Source: a virus
DNA length: 38,326 nucleotides
Virus record (IMG/VR): IMGVR_UViG_3300032311_000326
Location: 1-38,326 of that record
Strand: one strand, 5' to 3'
Shown: piece by piece, positions 7,701-15,262 of the stretch
How positions within the stretch are numbered: position 1 is the first letter of the stretch
Layout: each line of letters opens with the position of its first letter
Position numbers and translations under genes: made by a program
Notes under the pieces: generated by a model
Seen by the model: the letters and a program-made list of their open reading frames with translations, nothing else
Databases searched by the model: none
Told to the model about the DNA's origin: nothing

Positions 7701-10118
7701 TGATCCTGTAAAACCTTGATCGCCTTTAGAACCTGTATAACCGATATCACCTTGTGAACCGGTGTAACCTAAATCTCCTTGAGAACCTGTGTAACCATGT
7801 GAACCGGTAAATCCTATATCACCTTTTGAACCTGTATAACCGATATCGCCTTGAGAACCTGTAAATCCTTGAATGCCTTGATCACCTTTCGAACCAGTGT
7901 AACCTATATCACCTTTTGAACCTGTGTAACCTAAATCTCCTTTAGAACCTGTATATCCAATATCGCCTTTAGATCCTGTGTAACCTTGAATACCTATAGC
8001 ACCATCTAAATTAATTTCCCAAGAAGTTTCCGTGCTGTTAACAGCGTTAGTAATATTTGAAACTTCAGCAGTTAAAACACCTGTGCCTGGATTATAAGTT
8101 AATACTTGAGCATGAATGTGATTTGTAGGTGTTGTTGTTGAAGCAATTAAAATTGTTTGTTGTGCTGAGTAATCTAAATTTAAATCAGTTGTAGTTAAAG
8201 TTATAGTATTGGTTAAAGCATACGTAGATAAATTTAAACTTGTTGTAGATGTAGTATGATACTTATCTCCATCAGCACCATCTGTTCCGGCAGAACCTGT
8301 ATAACCTAAATTTCCTTTAGAACCTGTATAACCAATATCTCCTTTAGATCCTGTGTAACCGATATTACCTTGTGAACCGGTAAATCCTTGAATACCTTGA
8401 TCGCCTTTAGATCCTACATAACCAACATCGCCTTTGGAACCTGTATAACCAATATCACCTTGAGAACCTGTGTAGCCATGTGATCCTGTATAACCAATAT
8501 CGCCTTTAGATCCTGTGTAACCGATATCACCTTTTGATCCTGTGTAACCTGTATCACCTTGAATACCTTGATCACCTTTAGATCCTACATAACCAATATT
8601 TCCTTGCGAGCCTACGTATCCAATATCACCTTTTGATCCTGTAAATCCTAAATCTCCTTTAGAACCTACGAATCCTGTATCGCCTTGTGAGCCTGTAAAA
8701 CCTATTGAACCTGTGTAACCTAAATCTCCTTTTGAGCCTACAAATCCTGTATCACCTTTTGAGCCTGTAAATCCTGTATCACCTTTTGAACCTGTGTAAC
8801 CTATTGAACCTGTATAACCTTGATCACCTTGATCGCCTTTAGAACCGGTAAATCCTTGAATACCTTGATCGCCTTTTGAACCTGTAAATCCTACTGAGCC
8901 TGTAAATCCTAAATCACCTTTTGAACCTACAAAACCTGTGTCGCCTTTTGAACCTGTAAATCCTACTGAGCCTGTAAATCCTAAATCACCTTTTGAACCT
9001 ACAAATCCTGTATCACCTTGAGAACCTGTGTAACCTAATGAACCTGTGTAACCTATTGAACCTGTGTAACCTAAATCTCCTTTTGATCCTACAAATCCTG
9101 TATCACCTTTTGATCCTGTAAATCCTGTTGAACCTGTAAATCCTAAATCTCCTTTAGAACCTGTAAATCCTGTTGAACCAGCAGAACCTGTATAACCAGC
9201 ACCTGCTGAACCTGTAAAACCAATTGAACCTGTGTAACCAACTCCGGCTGAACCTGTAAAACCAGCACCGGCTGATCCTGTATATCCAGCTGAACCTGAA
9301 TCTCCTTTTGAACCGGTAAATCCTGTTGTACCAGCTGAACCTGTATAACCAACACCGGCTGATCCTGTGTAACCTAAAGAACCTGTAAATCCTGTTGAAC
9401 CTGTAAATCCTGTTGTACCAGCTGAACCTGTATAACCAACGCCAGTTGATCCTGTGTAACCTAAAGAACCTGAATCTCCTTTTGAACCAGTAAATCCTGT
9501 TGTGCCGGCCGAGCCTGTGTAACCAACACCAGCTGATCCTGTATATCCGTCTGAACCTGAATCTCCTTTTGAACCTGTGTAACCAACACCTGCTGATCCT
9601 GTATAACCAGCGCCTGCTGATCCTGTATATCCAGCTGAACCTGTATAACCTAGTGAACCTGTATCACCTTTAGATCCTGTATAACCAGCACCTGTTGATC
9701 CTGTAAATCCTAAATCTCCTTTAGAACCTACAAATCCTGTATCACCTTTAGATCCTGTATAACCAGCACCAGCTGATCCTGTATAACCTAAATCTCCTTT
9801 AGAACCTGTAAAACCATCTGTACCGGCTGAACCTGTAAAACCAGCACCTGCTGATCCTGTATAACCTAAAGAGCCGGCTGAACCTGTATATCCTAAATCT
9901 CCTTTAGAACCTGTAAAACCAGCACCTGCTGATCCTGTATAACCTAAAGAACCTGTGTAACCTAAACTTCCTGTATAACCTTGTGAACCAGTATAACCTC
10001 CGCCACCTCCGGAAGAACCTGTATAACCTATTGGGCCTTGTGAACCTGTATAACCTGGCCCACCTTTAGATGGTAATGTAACTCTTACTTGTTGTGTAGG
10101 ACCTTTAATTACTGGCAT
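4779..10118 (-). CDS. Giant collagen-like tail fibre with YadA-like head repeats
   Basis: The protein has 1779 residues. After a short head (MPVIKGPTQQVRVTLP), collagen Gly-X-Y blocks occupy roughly residues 19-615, 706-860, 946-1000, 1054-1275 and 1552-1640, mostly as six-residue G(Y/F)TGS(K/A/Q/L) units. Globular inserts lie at about 616-706, 859-946 and 1002-1054; the last is shared with the fibre at 1422-2906. At about 1276-1552 there are 13 repeats of about 17 residues (NTFIG..(S/A)G..NTTG), like YadA/trimeric autotransporter head repeats. The last 130 residues (FKSYHLLKIQTSAAAW to TTTITVTLTLIQ) resemble a C-terminal domain of marine myovirus structural proteins. All 12 Cys lie in the 17-residue repeats. 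It is probably a long trimeric adhesive fibre. It starts beside a bidirectional late promoter. Confidence 0.88.
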   Translation of the reverse strand: MPVIKGPTQQVRVTLPSKGGPGYTGSQGPIGYTGSSGGGGGYTGSQGYTGSLGYTGSLGYTGSAGAGFTGSKGDLGYTGSAGSLGYTGSAGAGFTGSAGTDGFTGSKGDLGYTGSAGAGYTGSKGDTGFVGSKGDLGFTGSTGAGYTGSKGDTGSLGYTGSAGYTGSAGAGYTGSAGVGYTGSKGDSGSDGYTGSAGVGYTGSAGTTGFTGSKGDSGSLGYTGSTGVGYTGSAGTTGFTGSTGFTGSLGYTGSAGVGYTGSAGTTGFTGSKGDSGSAGYTGSAGAGFTGSAGVGYTGSIGFTGSAGAGYTGSAGSTGFTGSKGDLGFTGSTGFTGSKGDTGFVGSKGDLGYTGSIGYTGSLGYTGSQGDTGFVGSKGDLGFTGSVGFTGSKGDTGFVGSKGDLGFTGSVGFTGSKGDQGIQGFTGSKGDQGDQGYTGSIGYTGSKGDTGFTGSKGDTGFVGSKGDLGYTGSIGFTGSQGDTGFVGSKGDLGFTGSKGDIGYVGSQGNIGYVGSKGDQGIQGDTGYTGSKGDIGYTGSKGDIGYTGSHGYTGSQGDIGYTGSKGDVGYVGSKGDQGIQGFTGSQGNIGYTGSKGDIGYTGSKGNLGYTGSAGTDGADGDKYHTTSTTSLNLSTYALTNTITLTTTDLNLDYSAQQTILIASTTTPTNHIHAQVLTYNPGTGVLTAEVSNITNAVNSTETSWEINLDGAIGIQGYTGSKGDIGYTGSKGDLGYTGSKGDIGYTGSKGDQGIQGFTGSQGDIGYTGSKGDIGFTGSHGYTGSQGDLGYTGSQGDIGYTGSKGDQGFTGSKGYTGSQGDLGYTGSKGDIGYTGSKGDQGFTGSKGDIGYTGSQGYSGSLGYTGSTPLINTTFLAGDYYFQAIGTSYNGPSATGMAWGPGQTLSVYAPGEAQQHILVSSYNSVTGALVATITDVTSVNYKTQAGVYITLSGQTGSIGYTGSQGDIGYTGSKGDIGYSGSLGYTGSKGDLGYTGSAGVGYTGSQGYTGSEGNLDVTTSATPPIGAQLGDVWLDEATGVQYFYYSDGNSDQWVEFSNVGLPGYAGSQGNIGYVGSRGEIGYTGSLGYTGSLGNIGYTGSAGVGYTGSVGYTGSAGVGYTGSEGVGYTGSVGYTGSLGYTGSLGNIGYTGSAGVGYTGSVGYTGSLGNIGYTGSAGVGYTGSLGYTGSLGNIGYVGSQGSTGYTGSQGSTGYTGSLGNIGYTGSAGAGYTGSKGDIGYTGSAGAGFTGSKGDQGIIGYTGSLGYTGSAGAGFTGSQGSTGFTGSAGTTGPFATCNTSNIVSTGAGIGTGTGGTGLHNFFAGQCAGADNTTGCYNTFIGIGAGRYTTTGKYNTFIGRCAGWKNTDGALNTFIGIDTGKCNTTGAHNIFVGQSSGSSNTTANYNIFLGRYSGRCNTTGTNNIFLGNSSGRSTTTGSHNFNVGSEAGTSSSTGCNNTFIGQQSGYKTSGSDNTFIGYRTGFCSTTASDNIFIGCNSGKYNTTGGGNTFLGKYSGCSNTTGVNNILIGCGVTGDGATCSNQIVLKAGTNTLKVDSAGAFTLNGTAVGSGGSGYTGSAGATGYTGSLGYTGSAGAGYTGSLGYTGSQGATGYTGSLGYTGSAGVGYTGSSGAYAAIGYTGSQGPSGGYTGSQGDIGYTGSAGANGGLNSRTTVTGTTSSLVNNASENLNITGFKSYHLLKIQTSAAAWVTLYTDSTNRTSDSSRSQTTDPLPGSGVIAEVITTGAQTILITPSTLGFNNESPVTTTIPTKVVNLSGGTTTITVTLTLIQQET
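5540..6191 (-). repeat. 51-nt tandem repeats encoding 17-residue NTFIG-type units
   Basis: About 13 degenerate 51-nt units encode (T/I)F(I/L)G..(S/A)G..NTTG..N. The period and consensus match a trimeric beta-roll head of the YadA type. Boundaries are approximate. Confidence 0.8.
8285..10064 (-). repeat. 9-/18-nt period repeats encoding the main collagen shaft
   Basis: This is the longest uninterrupted Gly-X-Y block of the giant fibre. Its DNA is a mosaic of 18-nt units (GG-TAT-ACA-GG type), which should make it prone to length change by recombination. Confidence 0.8.
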
Positions 10119-10139
10119 TTATTTTTTTAATTCTTTAGA

Positions 10140-10168
10140 TTGACAAACCAACCATATTATGTTATAGT
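10140..10168 (+). promoter_or_regulatory. Near-consensus sigma70 promoter
   Basis: TTGACA at 10140-10145, a 17-nt spacer, and TATAGT at 10163-10168 face the glycosyltransferase operon at 10211. The -35 is exact, the -10 differs from TATAAT at one base, and the spacing is optimal. This suggests early transcription by host polymerase. Confidence 0.65.
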
Positions 10169-10169
10169 A

Positions 10170-10181
10170 TATTTATAAATA
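10170..10181. promoter_or_regulatory. Palindromic bidirectional late promoter
   Basis: TATTTATAAATA is a perfect 12-bp palindrome containing TATAAATA on the plus strand (10174-10181) and on the minus strand (10170-10177). It lies 30 nt upstream of the rightward start at 10211 and 52 nt upstream of the leftward start at 10118. T4-type late sigma recognises TATAAATA, so one site could serve both directions. Confidence 0.55.
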
Positions 10182-10210
10182 ATCTTAACTTTATATAAAT
10201 GTATTTTTAA

Positions 10211-12238
10211 ATGATTTCTATAGCAATTATTGACATTATTGGATTGACTTATGATGGTGATACCTTAAACAAAAGAGGTTTAGGAGGATCAGAATCCGCC
10301 GTTATTTTACTCGCTAAAGAACTTGCTAAAAAGAATTTTAAAGTAACCGTATTTAATAATTGTATAGACAAAGAATCAAAAGAAGGAACATTTGATAATG
10401 TTCAATATATAGATCACACTATATTAGATTATAAAAACGATTTTAGTTTTGATGTAGTTATATCTTCCCGAACAGTAATACCATTTTTACCACCTCACTT
10501 ATACAATCAATTTGAAAATTTTAAACCTCAAAGATATTCTAAAATAAAACAAAATGCTAAATTTAAAGCAATGTGGATGCACGATACTTTTGCTAAAGGC
10601 GATCATCTATTAGAAGATATGATTGTTCATAAAGATATGGATGAAATATTTACTCTTTCAGATTTTCATACTTCTTATGTAACTACGTGTGATCATGGTA
10701 AAAGAAGAAATTTTGAAGTACTTAAATCTCATATGTTTATGACACGTAATGGTATTGTACTTTACAAAAATGAAATAGACATAAGACAAAAAGATCCTCA
10801 TTTATATGTTTACAATGCTTCTGTTACAAAAGGTATGTTGCCTCTAGTTGAAAATATGTGGGAAAGAATTAAACAACAAATACCTCAAGCTAAATTAAAA
10901 GTAATTGGTGGATATTATAGATTTAGAGAAAATGCTGCTCCTGATGAACAAGAAAAAAAATGGAGAGAATTAGTTGCTGATGAAAAATATAAAAAATTAG
11001 ATGTAGAGTTTACAGGTATAATTAAACAATCTGAAATAGCAGAATTAATGGCAAAGGCCAGCTTTATGTTATTTCCTGGTGCCTTTCCTGAAACATTTGG
11101 TATTTCAACTTTAGAATCTTTAGCATATAACACTCCTTTAATTACAACTCGTTTTGGAGCTTTAGAAGAAACTGCCGTTGAACAGGCATGCTATTTAATG
11201 GATTACGCAATAGAACCAAATAGTCTTTTTAAGTTTATTGATAAAAAAGTACAAGAAAATAAATTTGTAAATATGGTTTTACAGGCCAATGCTAATAGAT
11301 ATTTACATCAACAAAAAATGTATTCTTGTAATATTATAAAAGGTATTGTAGGTTGGGATTCAATTGCGTTACAATGGAAACAACATATCTATAAAAAATT
11401 AGGAGAATATCTTTCTAAAGAAGAATATAAACAAGTTAGTCATATTAATTCTAGGGTTAAAAAAGTATTTGGTAGAAGATTTAATAATTACGAAGAAAAT
11501 TATTTACCAAGAAATACTCAACAAAGGATTGTTTTAATTACGCCTACTTATAATGCTTCTAAATATATTGAAAGATGTATTGAATCGGTTATTACACAAG
11601 ACTATGATAATTATTTAATGGTTGTTATTGATGATTGTTCTACAGATAATACTTATGAGTTGGCTAAAAAACATGAAAGTGATAAGATTAAAGTAATAAG
11701 AAATAAAGAAAATAAAGGCGCTGTAAGAAATCAAATAGAATCAATAAACAAATTTTGTGAACGTGATGATATTGTAATGTTTTTAGATGGTGATGATTCT
11801 TTAGTAAACGATAATCAAATATTTCATTTTTACAATAATCTTTATGATGGCACAACTGAGTTTAGTTATGGTTCATGTTGGTCAATGGTAGATAATATAC
11901 CTTTAGTGTCTCAACCTTATCCAGAACAAATTAAAAAAGAAAAGAAATACAGACAATACAAATTTAATTGGAACATGCCTTATACTCATTTAAGAACATT
12001 TAAAGCATATCTTTTAGAAAATATTGATGAAAGTATGTTTAAAGATGAAAATGGAAAATGGTATAAAGCAGGAGGCGATGGTTCTATTTTTTATTCTTTA
12101 ATAGAAAAATGTCAACCTGAAAGTATTAAAGTAGTACAAGACATTGTTTATAACTATAATGACACACACGCTTTAAATGATTATAAAGTAAACTCTGAAG
12201 AACAAACTAAAAACGCAAACAGGATATTAACTCAATGA
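10211..12238 (+). CDS. Two-domain glycosyltransferase (GT-B plus GT-A fusion)
   Basis: The protein has 675 residues. The N-terminal half is a GT4-like (group 1) GT-B enzyme. It has GLGGSESAVILLAKELA near residue 25 and FPGAFPETFGISTLE near residues 288-302, carrying the E-x7-E donor-binding signature. From about residue 438 a GT2-type GT-A domain begins (IVLITPTYNASKYIE, then VVIDDCSTDNT, and FLDGDDS near residue 526 as the DxD-type metal/nucleotide-sugar motif). It probably transfers two sugars in succession. The substrate is not visible; the adjacent divergent collagen-like fibre, or a host-surface or DNA glycan, are candidates. No strong ribosome binding site precedes the ATG. Its stop overlaps the next start (ATGA). 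This and the next gene are the only rightward genes. Confidence 0.88.
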   Translation: MISIAIIDIIGLTYDGDTLNKRGLGGSESAVILLAKELAKKNFKVTVFNNCIDKESKEGTFDNVQYIDHTILDYKNDFSFDVVISSRTVIPFLPPHLYNQFENFKPQRYSKIKQNAKFKAMWMHDTFAKGDHLLEDMIVHKDMDEIFTLSDFHTSYVTTCDHGKRRNFEVLKSHMFMTRNGIVLYKNEIDIRQKDPHLYVYNASVTKGMLPLVENMWERIKQQIPQAKLKVIGGYYRFRENAAPDEQEKKWRELVADEKYKKLDVEFTGIIKQSEIAELMAKASFMLFPGAFPETFGISTLESLAYNTPLITTRFGALEETAVEQACYLMDYAIEPNSLFKFIDKKVQENKFVNMVLQANANRYLHQQKMYSCNIIKGIVGWDSIALQWKQHIYKKLGEYLSKEEYKQVSHINSRVKKVFGRRFNNYEENYLPRNTQQRIVLITPTYNASKYIERCIESVITQDYDNYLMVVIDDCSTDNTYELAKKHESDKIKVIRNKENKGAVRNQIESINKFCERDDIVMFLDGDDSLVNDNQIFHFYNNLYDGTTEFSYGSCWSMVDNIPLVSQPYPEQIKKEKKYRQYKFNWNMPYTHLRTFKAYLLENIDESMFKDENGKWYKAGGDGSIFYSLIEKCQPESIKVVQDIVYNYNDTHALNDYKVNSEEQTKNANRILTQ

Positions 12239-13566
12239 AAAAAATATTAATCGCTATACCAACAAACAAATACGTTGAAACAAAAACAATGAAGGCCATC
12301 TATGATCTTGAAATTCCTGAAGGTTATACTACAGAATTACAATTTTTCTTTGGTTATCAAATAGATCAAATAAGAAATTTAATAGCACATTGGTCAACTC
12401 ATTATGATTATTTGTTTTCAGTAGATAGTGATATTTCTTTTTCACCAGATACACTTAAAAAACTTTTAAGTCATAATAAAGACATGGTATCTGGACTTTA
12501 TATACAAAGAAAACAAAACGAACATATATTAGAAGTTTATGAACCTAATGATAGAGGTGGTTGTTCAAATATACCGTTTGAAAAAATAAAGGATATTCCA
12601 TTAGTAGAATTAGTAGCTTGTGGTATGGGCTGCGTATTAATTAAAGGAGAAGTTTTTAGATCAATATCTTATCCTCATTTTGTTTATCATTCAGCAATAG
12701 ATCACAAAAACACAATATCAGAAGATGTTGATTTTTGTAGAAAAGTTAAAGCAAAAGGTTTTGGTATATTTGCTGATACAACAGTACATTGTGAACATAT
12801 AGGCAATACAATTTTTAAAGTAGAAAATACACCTAATGTGCCAACTGTAGATAAAAAAGAAATTAATATACCTGATAGATTAAAAGATTTATCAACTAAA
12901 AGATTGTTACCTCAAATACATGTAGATTATTTAAAAAGTTTAAACATATCACCTAAAGTAATTTACGATATAGGTGCTTGTGTTCTACACTGGACAAGTG
13001 AAGCTAAAACAATATGGCCAAATGCTGAGTATGTTGTTTTTGAAGCTATGTCTGAGTGTGAATTTTTATATAAAGAAAATAATTTACAATACCATATAGG
13101 TGTACTAAGTGATGTGAATGATAAAGAAGTTAATTTTTACAAAAATACTTATCATCCTGGCGGAAATAGTTATTATAAAGAAAACGAACAAATCAGTTCC
13201 GAATCTAATAGATTGTATAATGAAAGTAATAAAAAATTATATAAAACTAAAACTTTAGATAGTATTATAAGTTCAAGAAATCTACCTATGCCAGATCTAA
13301 TAAAAATAGATGTACAAGGTGCTGAATTAGATGTACTAAAAGGATCTAAAGAAGCTTTAAAACATTGTAAAGATTTAATACTAGAATTACAAATAGTAGA
13401 ATATAACAAAGGCGCACCTCTAAGAGATGAAGTAATTAAGTATGTTGAGAATTTAGGTTTTAGATTAATTTCAGGACCTTTTTGTGATAATGGTCCGGAT
13501 GGAGATTATCATTTTTCAAAAAACAATGTAGAAATAAAAATACCTACAAATAAATTTTTCGATTAA
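12235..13566 (+). CDS. Glycosyltransferase (GT-A) fused to FkbM-type methyltransferase
   Basis: The protein has 443 residues. Residues 1-200 look like a GT-A glycosyltransferase. It starts MKKILIAIPTN, has the DSD (64-66) metal-binding motif in FSVDSDISFS, and ends in EDVDFCRKVKAKGFG and HCEHIG. Residues about 225-430 are an FkbM/Methyltransf_21 domain, with the SAM-binding start YDIGA (244-248), FEAM, and KIDVQGAELDVLKG (357-370). FkbM enzymes O-methylate sugars or similar hydroxyls, so this fusion may add and cap a sugar. It overlaps the upstream glycosyltransferase by 4 nt (ATGA), implying coupled translation. Its stop overlaps the convergent stop of the next leftward gene at TTAA. The acceptor is unknown. 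Confidence 0.85.
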   Translation: MKKILIAIPTNKYVETKTMKAIYDLEIPEGYTTELQFFFGYQIDQIRNLIAHWSTHYDYLFSVDSDISFSPDTLKKLLSHNKDMVSGLYIQRKQNEHILEVYEPNDRGGCSNIPFEKIKDIPLVELVACGMGCVLIKGEVFRSISYPHFVYHSAIDHKNTISEDVDFCRKVKAKGFGIFADTTVHCEHIGNTIFKVENTPNVPTVDKKEINIPDRLKDLSTKRLLPQIHVDYLKSLNISPKVIYDIGACVLHWTSEAKTIWPNAEYVVFEAMSECEFLYKENNLQYHIGVLSDVNDKEVNFYKNTYHPGGNSYYKENEQISSESNRLYNESNKKLYKTKTLDSIISSRNLPMPDLIKIDVQGAELDVLKGSKEALKHCKDLILELQIVEYNKGAPLRDEVIKYVENLGFRLISGPFCDNGPDGDYHFSKNNVEIKIPTNKFFD

Positions 13567-13910
13567 GGATTGTAAGTAGAAACTACTCCAGGATAAACTG
13601 TAATAATACCTTCAACAACACGTGTTACTGTACTATCAGCAACATTAGTTATTTCTACATCATATACCCAACGGCCATCTTCTAACTGAGCAGTTGTTGC
13701 TGGATCTAAAGCAATAGTTACAATTCCATCAGCTTGATAGATAGTTATATCAAAATATACTCTTTGATATGTGGCAGAATATCCTTGAGACATTTTACCT
13801 TGAGCTGTATAACCTGTTAAATTAAAAGCAGTACCATCATCATTTTGTACTAACACATCACTTGTAAATGTCGCACCTGCGTCTATAGATAAGTTTGCTA
13901 TACCTGCCAT
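13563..13910 (-). CDS. Small virion protein with Ig-like/BppU-like domain
   Basis: The protein has 115 residues. The pattern is AGATFTSDVLVQNDDGTAFNL, TGYTAQGKM, ITIYQADGIVTIALDPATT, then GRWVYDVEI and a C-terminal strand. This is the beta-sandwich layout of BppU-type N-terminal domains in phage baseplate and fibre proteins. It is probably a structural or fibre-attachment component; no homologue could be checked. It sits between the fibre/glycosyltransferase region and a small conserved-looking gene, 4 nt from the latter. Confidence 0.6.
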   Translation of the reverse strand: MAGIANLSIDAGATFTSDVLVQNDDGTAFNLTGYTAQGKMSQGYSATYQRVYFDITIYQADGIVTIALDPATTAQLEDGRWVYDVEITNVADSTVTRVVEGIITVYPGVVSTYNP

Positions 13911-13914
13911 TTTT

Positions 13915-14127
13915 TTATTCTTTTATTTCTTCTTTTGGTTCTTCTAATTTTTTTAATTCTTCATTAATTTTAGCATTATAATAGTTTGTAAGAACATCAA
14001 CTTTTTCAAGTTCCATAATCATGCGAACTCTACTGTTTTGTATTTCTTGTCTAGCTATAATGTAATTTTTTAATATGTCGTCAAACTTAGTTTCGTCATA
14101 TTCTTTACCGTTTATATTAATTGTCAT
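13915..14127 (-). CDS. Small hypothetical protein (NGKEYDE head, coiled coil)
   Basis: The protein has 70 residues from the ATG at 14127. A GTG at 14136 would add three residues, but AGGTG lies at ribosome-binding distance from the ATG, and MTININGKEYDE is a typical start for small proteins in T4-like marine phages. A short beta-type head is followed by a charged helix (residues about 15-70) ending in an acidic/lysine-rich tail. No function can be assigned. A late promoter box lies just upstream. Confidence 0.7.
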   Translation of the reverse strand: MTININGKEYDETKFDDILKNYIIARQEIQNSRVRMIMELEKVDVLTNYYNAKINEELKKLEEPKEEIKE

Positions 14128-14153
14128 ATCATTCACCTTTATGTTATACTTAT

Positions 14154-14161
14154 TATTTATA
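14154..14161 (-). promoter_or_regulatory. T4-type late promoter
   Basis: An exact TATAAATA on the minus strand lies 27 nt upstream of the ATG at 14127, in the gap that ends the radical SAM/oxygenase cassette. It would restart late transcription for the two small genes downstream. Confidence 0.55.
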
Positions 14162-14163
14162 TA

Positions 14164-14868
14164 CTATTCAAACTTAAATTTAAAATTAAACGTATATCTG
14201 TTTTTAGTGTGATCATTTGATATTACTCTATGATTCATTAATGGATTATAACTATTAATACAAACAAAAGTGGAATTTGTAGGATAATGTTGATAAATTT
14301 CTTTGATACTATCATCTTGTTGTTTTTTACCAAAACATATTTGTCCTTTCCATTCAGGTTTCCATTCAGTATAATCATTAAAATATACTAATATTGTTAA
14401 ATTGGCAAGATCATCTACATCATTATGCCAAGAAATATCTTCTGTTTTATTCCACAATTCATACGAAAATGGTTTTATAGTCTTTAACCAATAAGTTTCA
14501 GAAACTTGAGCTCTCACTAAACTTTTTCTTAAAGGATTAAAAAAAGGCATTTCTATAATTTTTGTTGCAAAACTTTTAACTTCGTGTGGAGTATTATTAT
14601 ACGAATATAATTCTCTCAAACGTTCTTGATAAGGCAAATCTTTGGTCATATTTAATATATTCAAAGGTAACCGACACCAAGATGGAGAAGTTTGTACGTT
14701 TTCTATTCCTGTCATATCACCAAATTTTTCATCATTCAAATTTTCAAAAGTGTTTGTTTTTATTATTTCTTTTCCTTCATAAGACAAATTTTTAGGTAAA
14801 ATGCCTACATTAAAACCAAGTTCGTGAAATTTATATAAATCAAATTGATAATCAAAATTAAGATTCAT
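14164..14868 (-). CDS. 2-oxoglutarate/Fe(II)-dependent oxygenase
   Basis: The protein has 234 residues. The C-terminal half has the 2-His-1-carboxylate facial triad and 2OG anchor of the prolyl-hydroxylase-like fold: His148 and Asp150 in SWHNDVDD, a double-stranded beta-helix strand LTILVYFND, GQICFG, distal His213 in NPLMNHRVI, and Arg224 in KNRYTFNF. It is the last gene of the cassette and overlaps the upstream gene by 11 nt. The expected reaction is hydroxylation (or related oxidation) of a protein or peptide side chain; the substrate is unknown. The first 110 residues show no recognised motif and may bind substrate. Confidence 0.82.
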   Translation of the reverse strand: MNLNFDYQFDLYKFHELGFNVGILPKNLSYEGKEIIKTNTFENLNDEKFGDMTGIENVQTSPSWCRLPLNILNMTKDLPYQERLRELYSYNNTPHEVKSFATKIIEMPFFNPLRKSLVRAQVSETYWLKTIKPFSYELWNKTEDISWHNDVDDLANLTILVYFNDYTEWKPEWKGQICFGKKQQDDSIKEIYQHYPTNSTFVCINSYNPLMNHRVISNDHTKNRYTFNFKFKFE

Positions 14869-15262
14869 CTATTAAAAACTCTTTCTTATAATATTCTTTT
14901 ATATCAGGAACGATACCTTTAGTTTCATTTAAAGGCATAATTTTATTTAATATACTGTCATAGGTATTTATATCTTCCTCATAAATCTTAAAATAAGGAT
15001 CGTTTCCATATAACAAATCACTATCATTCAATAATTCATAAAAATCTTCACCAAAATCTTTCGACAACCAATAAGCATAACATATAGCTACTACATAACT
15101 TTTAGAAGGATATATAAAAGGCATATCTTTATTATAAAAATATTTTACAGCATTTTCAACCACATCATTAGAAAATTCTATTGGTATTTTATTGAGATCA
15201 TCTGTATGATCTGTAACCATTCTATGATATAATTCTTGTCTAATTTTCCATTCTTTGCTCAT
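14858..15262 (-). CDS. Unknown small protein of the cassette
   Basis: I do not recognise this 134-residue protein. It is mostly helical in composition, rich in Tyr, Asp and Lys, with no Cys-rich cluster, signal peptide or membrane helix. The segment SYVVAICYAYWLSKDFGEDF (residues about 54-73) looks like a buried helix. It overlaps the radical SAM gene upstream by 23 nt and the 2OG oxygenase downstream by 11 nt, so it is translated in step with both. A substrate-binding or adaptor role for one of these enzymes is possible but inferred only from position. Confidence 0.7.
   Translation of the reverse strand: MSKEWKIRQELYHRMVTDHTDDLNKIPIEFSNDVVENAVKYFYNKDMPFIYPSKSYVVAICYAYWLSKDFGEDFYELLNDSDLLYGNDPYFKIYEEDINTYDSILNKIMPLNETKGIVPDIKEYYKKEFLIDES

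Noticed and set aside
4779-10118. Repeat array resembling CRISPR or satellite DNA
   Set aside because: The 9- and 18-nt periods follow the reading frame of a collagen-like protein; there are no conserved repeats separated by unique spacers.
10199-10210. Three-codon upstream reading frame (ATG TAT TTT TAA) before the glycosyltransferase
   Set aside because: It has no ribosome binding site and its length makes it indistinguishable from chance in AT-rich DNA.
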